A DNA stretch of 25,431 nucleotides from a virus. Position numbers and translations under genes: made by a program. The notes beneath the pieces are model-generated. The model ran no database searches, was not told the origin of the DNA, and saw only the letters and a list, made by a program, of their open reading frames with translations. The stretch covers positions 1 through 25,431 of IMG/VR virus record IMGVR_UViG_3300032288_000156. The stretch is one strand, 5' to 3'. The number at the start of each line of letters is the position of its first letter. The first letter of the stretch is position 1. Positions 7,801-16,142 of the stretch are shown here, piece by piece.

Positions 7801-10800
7801 TGCTTATACTTACGCATAAGGTCAGCATCGTCCTCAGTTATCTCACCTTCCCTAACCATGTTCTTCAAACTAGCAGCGTAGTCCAAATCACCGTCATCAA
7901 ACACTTGGTTATCTGACTTGCTGAACAACTCAGCCAATTCATCAGCCCTTGACTGCTCATTGTTGATTTCATCTAGTATGGCATCCACGTCTTTCTTAAC
8001 CACCGACTTCTCCTCAAGAGTAAGTACTGCCTCACTTGCTGAGAACATATCTAGCAACTCAAGGTAACGCTCAAGAGAGTTATCAGGGATAAGGTTTGGA
8101 TTAACTGCGAATAGTTTCTGCAATGGCAACATCAGGCCATCAGCGATACCAATCTTGGTCACAATGTTCTTGCGTGCTTTCGCTACCCTGCTGTTTGCCT
8201 TAGCAATCTTGCTGTCGTACTCAGCGTCAGCAAAAACTTTAGCCATGTAATCCACAAAGTTGGACACAGACACCTCATTAAGGAGGTTGACATTGCCAAA
8301 CTTAGCGATAATGTTTGCCGCTTGGATGGCAGTTATCTTGCCTTCCTTAGCCAGACCACGTATCTCTTCAGCCAAGTCTTTGGATACATCTCTTGACAGC
8401 TCACGAATCCTTCCTATAATTTGCAGCTTCTCCTTTCGTGATACGTTTGTAATGTCTTTTAACACGCCTATAACACGTCCAATTGATGCTGCCTTACGTG
8501 GACCAACACCCATCTTAATTCGTGCCTCACGCTCCATTATTTTGCGCTGTGCGTCAGTTGCATTTTTATATACCTCTGAGTTGCGAATCATTGTATCTAG
8601 GTTGGATACAATCTTCTTATCGGTAATTCCTCTTGATTTTTGACGAGCGATTAAAGCATCAGCCTTAGTCATCAATGCATCATACTCCTTTTGAATAGGT
8701 ACGATTTGACTTACTGCGTTGATGCCATTTACTACTTGCTTAACGGTTACACCATTGTCTTTTGCTACCTGCTTGATAGCATCAGCCAATACCATACCTG
8801 CCTCTACCAATGTCCGAATACCTTTCAGTATGTTCTTCATTATAGGCAAAGCAATGTTCACACCAAGCGTTCCTTTCTCTAGGTTCTCAATGTCTTTGAT
8901 AAGACCATCAATACCATCAAGAATCTTTTGGCCGGTGCCTTTTGATTTAGGGTCAAGTTCAAGAAGTTCATCCATCTTTCCAGCCACTTCCTCTACAACT
9001 TCCTCCTCAGTCTTTGGCTTTTGTCTGGCCTTCTCACGAGCCTTAGCCTTTTCTGCTTTAACCTCAACAGTCTTAGTTTCTTTGGCTGTTTGCTGCTGTT
9101 GCTTTTCAGCTGCTTTCTGACGCTGCTTATTTACTTGCTCAGCAAGTGCAACCTTAGCATCTCTTTCAGTATTAAACTCCTTGCCTTTATTTAACTTACG
9201 TCCATTTGAATCTTCGACAGTAAATGACAACCTGTTCTCGCCATCAGATAGTTTAGTTATTGTTCCAATAGGATTTCCATTGGCATCAGTAGCCTCAACA
9301 GTTATTGACGAAAGGAATTTGAATTTTCTACCAGCAATATCTTCTCTTGTCCCTTCCTCAAACTCAATAGCATTCTCCTTAACGTATGGCTTAGTCTTGA
9401 CATCATTTGCCGTGATAGGAGCAAGCACCTCCACTGGGGCCACTTCCTCTTGTGTCTTTGAAGACACTTGATTAATGTACTCAGTCAATGGGGCTGGCGT
9501 TCTGCCTTCGTTACCCTTGTCCCAGTTTGTTTTGTCTGCAGTATCTACCTTCTTCTTGAATGCAATTACATCATCCATGAAAGACTCAGTGAGAGTCGAC
9601 TCAGGATTTGTAAATGCGTCATAATATAGGTTGCTCAACTTCAGGGCATCTGCTCTCAGGTTGTCATCGACATTCACGTCTCTGTGAATCTCATAAAAGT
9701 AATGACCAAGACCATCTGGGATTTCCCATCCAAGTCTCTTTCTAATTTTTTCTAATCCCTTTTTAGCTGAGTTCTTCTGCTTCTGGTCCCCGGTAAACCC
9801 GGCTACACCATCTTTGGCCAAGTATCCATCGGTAGTGATTACTTGAATCTCGGCAATGATACCATTAGGAGTTCTGAGTTCAATGAGTCGCTTTGGATAA
9901 CCAAGGTTGGTATCTTCTTTTACCCTTCTCAAATCCTTGTCACCCTGAGCGACAGGATACTTTTGGTCTATTGAATTAAAGACCTTGTCTGCGTCTGCAT
10001 CGTTTTGAACAACAATGTTTACCCGAGCGCCATCTCCTAGTCTCTCAGTAAATGAGTTGTACCATCTGATAGTTTTAACAGACGCTCTCTCAGGACGCTT
10101 GATTGGGAATGGAGACAAGGAAGCATTGAGGTTCTTGATAGCATCTGCCGCTATCTTCTCCACCTCAGTCTTGGCTTCTTCATAAAGAGCCTTGTTAACT
10201 TCAAAAGTTCTCTGAACAGTAGGCTGAACATCTCTGTTCAATTCATCAAACCTGTCCTGCTCTTCTCTTGATAGTTGCTTACCTTCTTTTTGTAATTGGA
10301 TTTGTTTCTTACGTAGGTTAGCAAGCTCAGTGCTTCTAACTTCTACGTTAGTTATTGCTTCTTTGAACGATTCAAGAACGTTACTTCTATCGTACTCTCT
10401 TGTCTGCTCTTCGGTTCCTTCATTTCTGGCTCCTTGGTAAGAAGATTTTTTGATTCTAACCTCTGGCGTAAACGAGACATTAGGTCCGAGTACATCAACG
10501 GCTGACTTTTCTGTGGCGTCTGATTTTGCATCGAGGTCTCGCTTTCGTTCTTCATTTTGTTCGTCTTCATTTAGTGGTGAATCTTCAGGAAAAAATTTAA
10601 TTACAGATACTTTGATTTCATTATTGTTAATACTAAAAGCATCAACACCATTATTTTGTAGGTTAACTGACAGGTCTGCAACCTGTTCGTCAGTTATTGG
10701 TTCAGCAAATGTATAAATAATTTGCGGATAATGCATCAAGCCATTCTCATCAAACTCAGTAAGAGGGGTTCCTCGTCTTCCTTCAACGACATCTCTCTCA

Positions 10801-13418
10801 TAATTTGACTCTGACTCAAGGATAAATGCATCTTGAGAATACTTCTCAGCAAAGTCAAATAGCATCTTGCTCACAGACTCAGTGTCTGCTTGCTGGCTTA
10901 TTGACAATACCATGTTCAAGGATGGTTCAAACTTACCGTCCCATAATCCTCTCTTATCGGCACCAAATGCCACCGCTACTCCTTTTACCTTTGATACATC
11001 GTCAATTATTTCTTGCTTAGCATCGTTGAGTATCTGGGCTTCAGTTTCCTTTATCTTGTCAAGAGTCTCCTTGCTTTTCTTTTTACTGAAGTCTTTAACC
11101 AACTTGTCATATTTAAGTGACAGAGTTTTTATTCTCTTTGTTAGAGGTGATGCAGCACGAACAGTGGCAGGAGTAATCAATACAGATACATCCCTTACCA
11201 ACTTAGGTGCAGGCTCTACATCTTGACTCACTAATTCCTCCACCTCTTGAGGTGCTAGAGGAGAAACTACAGGCTCTACTTGAGGTTGAATAAACTCATA
11301 TACATTTGTAGTTTTTACTTCCTCAACCCCTGTCTCTCTATTATATACTTTGTTTTCTTTCTGACCTATTACTCTTGCGTATCCAAGGTCAGTAAGTTTT
11401 TCCCAAACTCTTAAAGCCTGAGGAGATATACCTGATGTATGCTTATCCCACTGAGTACTTTCTAAAGAATACCCTAATTCTTTTAGCTTATTACCAATTT
11501 CTATATACGCATCAAGTCCATACCCCTTTCCTCTTGGAGCGTTTTCGTCAAATCCTATTTGTACATCTGCGATATATGCTGTTCCGTCAGGAAGCACATT
11601 AGCATTAAAGTATCCGCTTTCACCTGTCGGTGTAGTTATGCTGCCTCTAAGTGATGGTCTATCTTCAGTTGGTAAAGCCTCTATATTTATTTGAGTTACT
11701 TTTGCTTCTTCTTGGACAGCTTCTTGGGGAGCGACTTGAGGTTCTGCTTGGGGTTCTCCTTGCGCCACTTCTTGGCTAACTCCGGCTGTTGGCTGAATAG
11801 GTACTTGACCTGCTGCTTGCTCTTGAATGGCATCTTCTTGTATGGGTTTAGTTTCTATTTCGTTTGCGACTATCTTGTACTTTGTTGGCTTGTATGGGTC
11901 TGGTGATTGAACTTCTTCTATTGTAAACTGAAGTCCCTTGTATGCTTTTGAAAGCATATCAGACATAGACATGGCCTGTTCCTCATTGTCTAACTCTTTA
12001 GTCATCTCCATCCTGCCAGACTCATCTCTAATAAATCCAAACTTGGAGTCTCCGTAATCAAGAATAACAGGTTGAACTATTTCCTCAGGGACATCTTTTT
12101 TAGACCCAATTAATAAACTTGGAGCCTGAACACCTGCAGCGCCAAACATACCAGCCGCGTATGCATCTAATGCTTGAGTTAAGGTTGGAGCTCTTAATTC
12201 GCCTTTAACCCCAAGTCCTTTAGCTGCACTAGACACAACTTCTTGTGCGACTTCAGTTGCTCCCTCAACCTGACTATTTACTAGTATGGTTAAAGCTCTT
12301 CTTCTTAAATCTCTTTTAATGTTGTCTAATCCAAATGCATCTAAAATCTTTTTCGCACCAAAAAGGTCTAGTGCCCCAGATATAGCGCCGCCTATTTCTG
12401 CTAACGCAACTTGGTCCTTGCCTTGTTGAATAACTTGTACAGGGGTTATACCTTCTTTCTCTGCTATTTCTTTTACGGTTTCAAGATAAATGTTTCCTGA
12501 TTCCATTGCATAACTCATACCACCACCAGTAGCTATTGCTAATGGAACTTGAGCAGCTGTTTGACCAACAGACGAACTTATGAAGTTAAGCAGGTCATAC
12601 CCATCGTTCACCTGAGTTAATGAAGATATTACATCGCTATTACTTAAATCCTTATTAAGTTTTAATGCCAACTCTATTGAGGCTTGAGTCGCTTTATTGC
12701 CTCTTGCTATTTTTTCAGCCAGTTGTTTTTTGTAATCTCCAGCCTTGTAAGTTGTTGTCCTTCCACCTCTTGGGTCGGTAAGGCTAGGCATCTCAATTAA
12801 TTCATCATCTGGAACATCGGATATTGATTTCAATCTCCTCATGTCAGATTCTACAAATTGACTTTGTTTTTGAGCTCCCTTAGCTTCCATAGCAGAAGGT
12901 ATTTGCTGGGATAAAGTTTCCCAAAACTTCTTACCAAAGCTTATGATTGGATTGGTCTCTAACTCAACTTGCTTTTGCTCAGGCTTAACAGATGATATTT
13001 GTTCTGGCAATGGCTTTCCTACCTGATAACCAAACTTAGCCATCTCAGGCTGCTTCTGCTTAGGTATGGTTACATCAGGTTCTTTCTGAGTAAATGATGG
13101 GGTCTCTTGTACAATCTGACCAGTACGTGGCTCAAACTTTGTAAGCTCCGAACCACCATCCACAAATGGTGAAACCGTATCTTTTTTTTTTACTTCTTGT
13201 GGTGCTGGTGCCTGAGCATCAAAACTAGCAGCGCCTACTCCGACCAATGTCTTGTAATCATCTAATGATTTAGCATAACCATTATTTAAAGCCAAGTTAT
13301 AGGAAGCATTAAGCGCATCTGGATTAGTAGATAGCAATTGCTTGAAGTCATCAACTGACTTCTTGTATCCATTTTGTACCGCCAGATTGTAAGATGCTAA
13401 AAGAGCCTGTTCGTTCAT
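4800..13418 (-). CDS. Giant multidomain (polyvalent-type) virion-associated protein, T7 gp16-like by position
   Basis: A 2872-aa protein. Residues 8-29 and 38-59 are two copies of an ASYNLA..NGY.KS.DD.K.L repeat. Hydrophobic stretches occur near 280-302, 416-436 and 2578-2601 (YTLLSSMLASGIMGLLGF). Residues about 590-708 look like a GNAT fold with RGKGYG at 629-634. Residues about 800-945 form a globular unit resembling the large-polyvalent-protein-associated class. Residues about 1095-1250 resemble a RelA/SpoT synthetase fold. A K/Q/E-rich coiled coil spans about 1426-1470, and the tail is Gly/Lys-rich. As the last gene of an operon after 13-, 14- and 15-like genes, it sits where T7 encodes gp16, the largest ejected core protein. 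I see no lytic transglycosylase motif. Injection with the DNA, membrane insertion and effector activity are inferences. A run of ten A (coding strand) at codons 76-79 is a possible slippage site. Confidence 0.8.
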   Translation of the reverse strand: MNEQALLASYNLAVQNGYKKSVDDFKQLLSTNPDALNASYNLALNNGYAKSLDDYKTLVGVGAASFDAQAPAPQEVKKKDTVSPFVDGGSELTKFEPRTGQIVQETPSFTQKEPDVTIPKQKQPEMAKFGYQVGKPLPEQISSVKPEQKQVELETNPIISFGKKFWETLSQQIPSAMEAKGAQKQSQFVESDMRRLKSISDVPDDELIEMPSLTDPRGGRTTTYKAGDYKKQLAEKIARGNKATQASIELALKLNKDLSNSDVISSLTQVNDGYDLLNFISSSVGQTAAQVPLAIATGGGMSYAMESGNIYLETVKEIAEKEGITPVQVIQQGKDQVALAEIGGAISGALDLFGAKKILDAFGLDNIKRDLRRRALTILVNSQVEGATEVAQEVVSSAAKGLGVKGELRAPTLTQALDAYAAGMFGAAGVQAPSLLIGSKKDVPEEIVQPVILDYGDSKFGFIRDESGRMEMTKELDNEEQAMSMSDMLSKAYKGLQFTIEEVQSPDPYKPTKYKIVANEIETKPIQEDAIQEQAAGQVPIQPTAGVSQEVAQGEPQAEPQVAPQEAVQEEAKVTQINIEALPTEDRPSLRGSITTPTGESGYFNANVLPDGTAYIADVQIGFDENAPRGKGYGLDAYIEIGNKLKELGYSLESTQWDKHTSGISPQALRVWEKLTDLGYARVIGQKENKVYNRETGVEEVKTTNVYEFIQPQVEPVVSPLAPQEVEELVSQDVEPAPKLVRDVSVLITPATVRAASPLTKRIKTLSLKYDKLVKDFSKKKSKETLDKIKETEAQILNDAKQEIIDDVSKVKGVAVAFGADKRGLWDGKFEPSLNMVLSISQQADTESVSKMLFDFAEKYSQDAFILESESNYERDVVEGRRGTPLTEFDENGLMHYPQIIYTFAEPITDEQVADLSVNLQNNGVDAFSINNNEIKVSVIKFFPEDSPLNEDEQNEERKRDLDAKSDATEKSAVDVLGPNVSFTPEVRIKKSSYQGARNEGTEEQTREYDRSNVLESFKEAITNVEVRSTELANLRKKQIQLQKEGKQLSREEQDRFDELNRDVQPTVQRTFEVNKALYEEAKTEVEKIAADAIKNLNASLSPFPIKRPERASVKTIRWYNSFTERLGDGARVNIVVQNDADADKVFNSIDQKYPVAQGDKDLRRVKEDTNLGYPKRLIELRTPNGIIAEIQVITTDGYLAKDGVAGFTGDQKQKNSAKKGLEKIRKRLGWEIPDGLGHYFYEIHRDVNVDDNLRADALKLSNLYYDAFTNPESTLTESFMDDVIAFKKKVDTADKTNWDKGNEGRTPAPLTEYINQVSSKTQEEVAPVEVLAPITANDVKTKPYVKENAIEFEEGTREDIAGRKFKFLSSITVEATDANGNPIGTITKLSDGENRLSFTVEDSNGRKLNKGKEFNTERDAKVALAEQVNKQRQKAAEKQQQQTAKETKTVEVKAEKAKAREKARQKPKTEEEVVEEVAGKMDELLELDPKSKGTGQKILDGIDGLIKDIENLEKGTLGVNIALPIMKNILKGIRTLVEAGMVLADAIKQVAKDNGVTVKQVVNGINAVSQIVPIQKEYDALMTKADALIARQKSRGITDKKIVSNLDTMIRNSEVYKNATDAQRKIMEREARIKMGVGPRKAASIGRVIGVLKDITNVSRKEKLQIIGRIRELSRDVSKDLAEEIRGLAKEGKITAIQAANIIAKFGNVNLLNEVSVSNFVDYMAKVFADAEYDSKIAKANSRVAKARKNIVTKIGIADGLMLPLQKLFAVNPNLIPDNSLERYLELLDMFSASEAVLTLEEKSVVKKDVDAILDEINNEQSRADELAELFSKSDNQVFDDGDLDYAASLKNMVREGEITEDDADLMRKYKQDIIPQVEPTPLSDEEIAKKKNESISVLQKQKVNAEGLPSQDERNLAKRLAKLIKETSPENLMKLNLTDLKNLLKVTSNINNNYLPHYAQVMVEKLNAINNGKVIAGAIKTAKPLSFSALYSKLKAAIIRSQKGGISELVRRNPLFYIDQVFGNFKTKDIFNALFEKAAEGEANFKAELKKVQNILENAESKVAKSFKLNPDKTLMSKFKMMTYMIQLEYESNKGSQQVNPAADYLKATIKHIDEGKSRFGERDGNMLQDILDQYTTNGQIDIEKLYNSFNQAEKDAIKDIRGINESLKDKAQYTAAIIRGDAIDPLNNYVHLNVLHDTEPLDMSAATDFLNQANNSRRPSTRAKSLITRTKGAKPLNFDVFASAQRGAKFVLLDYNLTEPIRTARRTINQATADLEKEGRLPKEQREIKNAIEGAFEESVTNLLTNSILQNTFADEVIDFIGKQGYRAVLAGTGRFAAELASNVSFALLADPKAFTTGTKYRDIIMSTDAPLILENVNSKQTNRIFPADTLSGRLVDTSILNQAAGIQSSSSKNPVFNKMQQIYNLTIKKPKNVIELTADTIISTPDKIVMRPLWFGSFANEFKSITGNDVDFKKIAENNEAYMEANKDAIEQSKKLADERSVMTGATDNAFMGILKGTLKPNQSGWAKAFNNFNNYMTRFLIFEYMTARTAIYALVGDGSLSKKQGAAMLGAVFTRMTVYTLLSSMLASGIMGLLGFDDEEDETEKSLMQKIGQSLVGTFSSLLFGRDFGNATKLAINYGLEEINEKYLDFLREGEYDPYKDGIAYSLIPREDRPNDNLPNLLMSMSGSLGPALNTADLIYKNRTRIITGKTTKKELDAIKREERTVKERIPLEVLGHLGFIPFYKDVRKAVNNSIYSSIKEAEKAAARSKQKEVDLLGGYENKEDLKRYNRALYEKNFGEGSEWYQSTKEEREAKEKEAKEERANKDRMYNYTPKEDGFGSSGFGEGTKKRQRKSGGGFGGKKFGED
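9452..9467. repeat. Palindromic hairpin repeat, copy 2 (inside giant gene)
   Basis: GTGTCTTTGAAGACAC, identical to the core of the copies at 2835-2850 and 24902-24917. The stem is GTGTCT/AGACAC with a TTGA loop, and the flanking bases match 17 of 18 positions of the longer copies. On the minus strand it is read as coding sequence (VSSKTQ), unrelated to its reading in the helicase gene (VFEDT). Confidence 0.7.
13182..13191 (-). other. A10 homopolymer in the giant gene (possible slippage site)
   Basis: On the coding strand, ten consecutive A follow GT, giving GTA AAA AAA AAA GAT (V76-K77-K78-K79-D80). Adding one A would place a TGA after about 16 further codons. Losing one would open a frame of a few dozen codons. 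Either would yield a short product holding mainly the two N-terminal repeats. Slippage is possible at such runs but unproven here. Confidence 0.4.
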
Positions 13419-13430
13419 GTTCTATGTTAA

Positions 13431-15239
13431 TCAATTAAATTGAGAAAAAACTCCCTCGCCAGCAGTACTGTTTGCTTTAATAAAATTCTGAAGACCTTCT
13501 TTTGCAGTTGGTATTTCAGCTGGACTAAGGTTTGCGTTATATGTAAATGTCTCACCAGTTGGCGCAGTAACAACAACGTCATTACTTGCTCCAAAGAACC
13601 CTGTATTTTCTTCAACCTTAAACCCTGCAGGCAATAATGACTTCAAATTTTGAGAAGATTGCTCAGACTTAATTGTAAAGATACTATCAGGTACGTTAAC
13701 AATTACAGGTGCAGCAGCGGGTCCTTGTCTGGTTGATTTAACATTTACCAACTCTTCAGCAGCAACATTACCGAATCCTTCCCCTCCACCACCAGCTCTA
13801 AAGGCTTGGTCTCTATCAACAATACCATGCAACTCAACACCAAGCCCTGAGAACTCTCTCAAAGGTATTGGATTTTGATTAGCATCAAGATAATCAATTG
13901 TTCTATTTTTAACAGGGTTATCATATTGTAAAGTAATCTTACCGTTCTGACTCATGTCAATACCCAAAAGACCTTGTTGCTGTGCCATTGGAGTTCCTAA
14001 TAGAATATCAGCGGCCGCCTTCTTCTCTGCCACAGTCTTACCTGTGTACAACTGATTCCAGTATCCTGCTACATCTCTAGCGCTTCTAGCTTCCGATGCG
14101 GCTTTTCTCACATATTCAGGAGTATATTGAACTTGTTCCTTTTGAATTGGAACAATCTCTCTCTTAGCATCTAGTTTGCCTAAGATTATTTTCTTTACAT
14201 AATCTCTTGCCTCTTGTTCTTGCTCTTTGTAATTAGGAGCACTTTCATCTAAGGTTGGCAACCCAGTCAATGGGTCCATCTTCAACAATAATTTTCCCTT
14301 ATCTTTTGCAGCCTCCTCTTTACTCCAAGTGTATGACTCAGCACTGTAGTTCCCTGTGTTCTCAGTCAATACTGACGATATGTGATATGGGTTTGAAAAA
14401 TACCCATTGATAGTTTGCTCAATAGCATCGTTGAACTTCTTTACTGGAGCTCCAAGTTCAGGATACAATGGATTACCATTCTTATCCTTCTTATCATACT
14501 CACCTGCTATCGCACCATATCCTATTAGCTTTGTGATTGAACCAGCACCCATAGTGGTTGCTGCCTTATATATGAACTCACTATCAACACCTAATGAATC
14601 AACCGCTTTGGTTACATTTTCGTCCAACTTAAATGCTGGTATATTTTGAAGCAATTGCCCTTTCAATACATTTACAGGAGAAGTCTTTTTTAATACTCTA
14701 ACCTGTTCCCCATTTATCATTTTTGTCTCATATATGGACATATTGATATTAGGGTTATACGGGTCAATATCTATTTTGGCATTAGCAAAATCAGTATAGG
14801 ATTCTACCTCAGCCATATTTGCTATGTTAAGGGCTTGAATCTCTCCTTTTTGATACAGGTCTATTGTTGCTGCCTTTTTTTCCTGAAGTATTTTTTGTAA
14901 TTCAAATACAGTATTGGTACCTGTTTTATAGTTCTCTCTTCTTAATGTGTAATCTCTTTCGCTCATAATACCATTCTTCAGTAGTCGATAGTCGATTAAC
15001 TGCTGAGCCATCATATCGTGAGCAAAATTATTTACAGTAGCATTACCATCTTGCCAAGTACCTTGGGGAGCATTAACAAGTCCTTTTACATCTATCTGAT
15101 ATGCTTCATCAATCGCTGCCTTTTTTTCTTCACGCAATCTTGCTTGCTCAGTAAGCATATCAGATAAACCCTTGCCAACCTCTGCCCAGTTTACCTGACT
15201 CTCAGCGTTACGTTCTGCGTATTTATAGTATGTTGCCAT
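13431..15239 (-). CDS. Internal virion protein candidate, T7 gp15-like by position
   Basis: A 602-aa protein, soluble and largely helical in its first 400 residues. It begins with a charged helical region (NWAEVGKGLSDMLTEQARLR, about 17-36) that includes the KKAAIDEAY block, and ends in a beta-rich segment (about 480-602). A Gly-rich loop, FRAGGGGEGFGN, separates the two near 480-490. No enzymatic motif is seen. It sits between the 296-aa hydrophobic-headed protein and the giant protein, the position and rough size of T7 gp15 (747 aa), which forms the tube of the ejection apparatus. Start: ATG 15239, with only 11 bases after the upstream gene's stop. The role is inferred from order, not from sequence identity. 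Confidence 0.6.
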   Translation of the reverse strand: MATYYKYAERNAESQVNWAEVGKGLSDMLTEQARLREEKKAAIDEAYQIDVKGLVNAPQGTWQDGNATVNNFAHDMMAQQLIDYRLLKNGIMSERDYTLRRENYKTGTNTVFELQKILQEKKAATIDLYQKGEIQALNIANMAEVESYTDFANAKIDIDPYNPNINMSIYETKMINGEQVRVLKKTSPVNVLKGQLLQNIPAFKLDENVTKAVDSLGVDSEFIYKAATTMGAGSITKLIGYGAIAGEYDKKDKNGNPLYPELGAPVKKFNDAIEQTINGYFSNPYHISSVLTENTGNYSAESYTWSKEEAAKDKGKLLLKMDPLTGLPTLDESAPNYKEQEQEARDYVKKIILGKLDAKREIVPIQKEQVQYTPEYVRKAASEARSARDVAGYWNQLYTGKTVAEKKAAADILLGTPMAQQQGLLGIDMSQNGKITLQYDNPVKNRTIDYLDANQNPIPLREFSGLGVELHGIVDRDQAFRAGGGGEGFGNVAAEELVNVKSTRQGPAAAPVIVNVPDSIFTIKSEQSSQNLKSLLPAGFKVEENTGFFGASNDVVVTAPTGETFTYNANLSPAEIPTAKEGLQNFIKANSTAGEGVFSQFN

Positions 15240-15250
15240 TAATGTTTATT

Positions 15251-16141
15251 TTATTTCCCCATACTGGTTACAGCAAAAGGATTGTACCCTTGCTTGAGCG
15301 ATTCTAAAAAATTATCTTTTTGAGTCTGAAGCCCACCTACTGTTTGCTGCCTTAATTTTTTTAGTGTATTAGCAGGGACGGTAGTTAGAAATGCTTGAAA
15401 TTCATCTGGCTTCATGGTCCCTACTTTACTAAAGTCAACGCCATCAACAACACCCTTACTAGCTAATGTTTGCTGTATGCCAGCTTGATTCATTCCAAAG
15501 TCTTTAGTCAAGGTATCTGATAGTTTTTGAGTCTGTCTTCCTACAGCAGTCTTTTCAAATGTAGGAGCTTGGTCAGCCAACTGAGTTCCTAAACTAGTTA
15601 CTCCTTCCATGCCTTGTTGTAAGGCTTGTGCCTGCAACTCTTGAGCATTTGCAGCAGCAAGTTGAGCACCTGCAACTTCTTCAAGGTCCAACTGAACTCC
15701 AATGTCTCTAAGCCTTCCTTCCTCTTGTGCGCTAAGCATTTCAAGTTGCTGTAATTCTTGACCCATTGCACTTCTAATTCCTGCCTGTCCTTCTTGCTGG
15801 GCCATCTGAATACGACCTGCGGTAGCCGCTGCCCCTCTTTCACTTTCAACTCCGGCCTGAATAGCCTGAGCACCCTGAGAAAGTAGAGCCTCTCTTTGTA
15901 ATTCAAAAGGTTCTTTCTGAATAGATAGCTTGTCAAATACATTAACCTCTAGTTTTTTACGAGCCTCCTGCATAGCCTCATCAGCATCTTTCTGTGCTTG
16001 CTGCATAGCCTTCTTTTGCTTGCCAGCTTGAGCAAATGACAGACCTGCTGTTGCGGCTGTAGTAGCCACGCCAACCCCTGCGGCAATTGTTGATGCTGTT
16101 ATTGCGGTTCCTGCGATTGCAGCTGATGTTATTACTGCCAT
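15251..16141 (-). CDS. Internal virion protein candidate, T7 gp14-like
   Basis: A 296-aa protein. The first 35 residues are hydrophobic and Ala/Thr/Gly-rich (ITSAAIAGTAITASTIAAGV, about 4-23), a likely membrane-active segment, followed by a basic turn GKQKKAMQQAQK and about 150 residues of Ala/Gln/Glu-rich helix with coiled-coil character. The C-terminal 90 residues are more ordered (AGIQQTLASKGVVDGVDF and on). A short hydrophobic head plus a long A/Q-rich helix is typical of T7 gp14-class proteins, which are ejected first and form a channel in the outer membrane. It lies one base from the GNAT-like gene upstream, and its position before the 602-aa and giant genes supports the call. Confidence 0.65.
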   Translation of the reverse strand: MAVITSAAIAGTAITASTIAAGVGVATTAATAGLSFAQAGKQKKAMQQAQKDADEAMQEARKKLEVNVFDKLSIQKEPFELQREALLSQGAQAIQAGVESERGAAATAGRIQMAQQEGQAGIRSAMGQELQQLEMLSAQEEGRLRDIGVQLDLEEVAGAQLAAANAQELQAQALQQGMEGVTSLGTQLADQAPTFEKTAVGRQTQKLSDTLTKDFGMNQAGIQQTLASKGVVDGVDFSKVGTMKPDEFQAFLTTVPANTLKKLRQQTVGGLQTQKDNFLESLKQGYNPFAVTSMGK

Positions 16142-16142
16142 A

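Noticed and set aside
8260-8643. A 127-codon plus-strand open frame within the giant gene
   Set aside because: It is the antisense shadow of a well-supported minus-strand gene, as are the others at 5494, 6316, 8719 and 10867.
13431-13443. Short palindrome TCAATTAAATTGA at the end of the 602-aa gene
   Set aside because: It is A+T only apart from the ends, has no T-run, and includes the stop codon; weak as a terminator.
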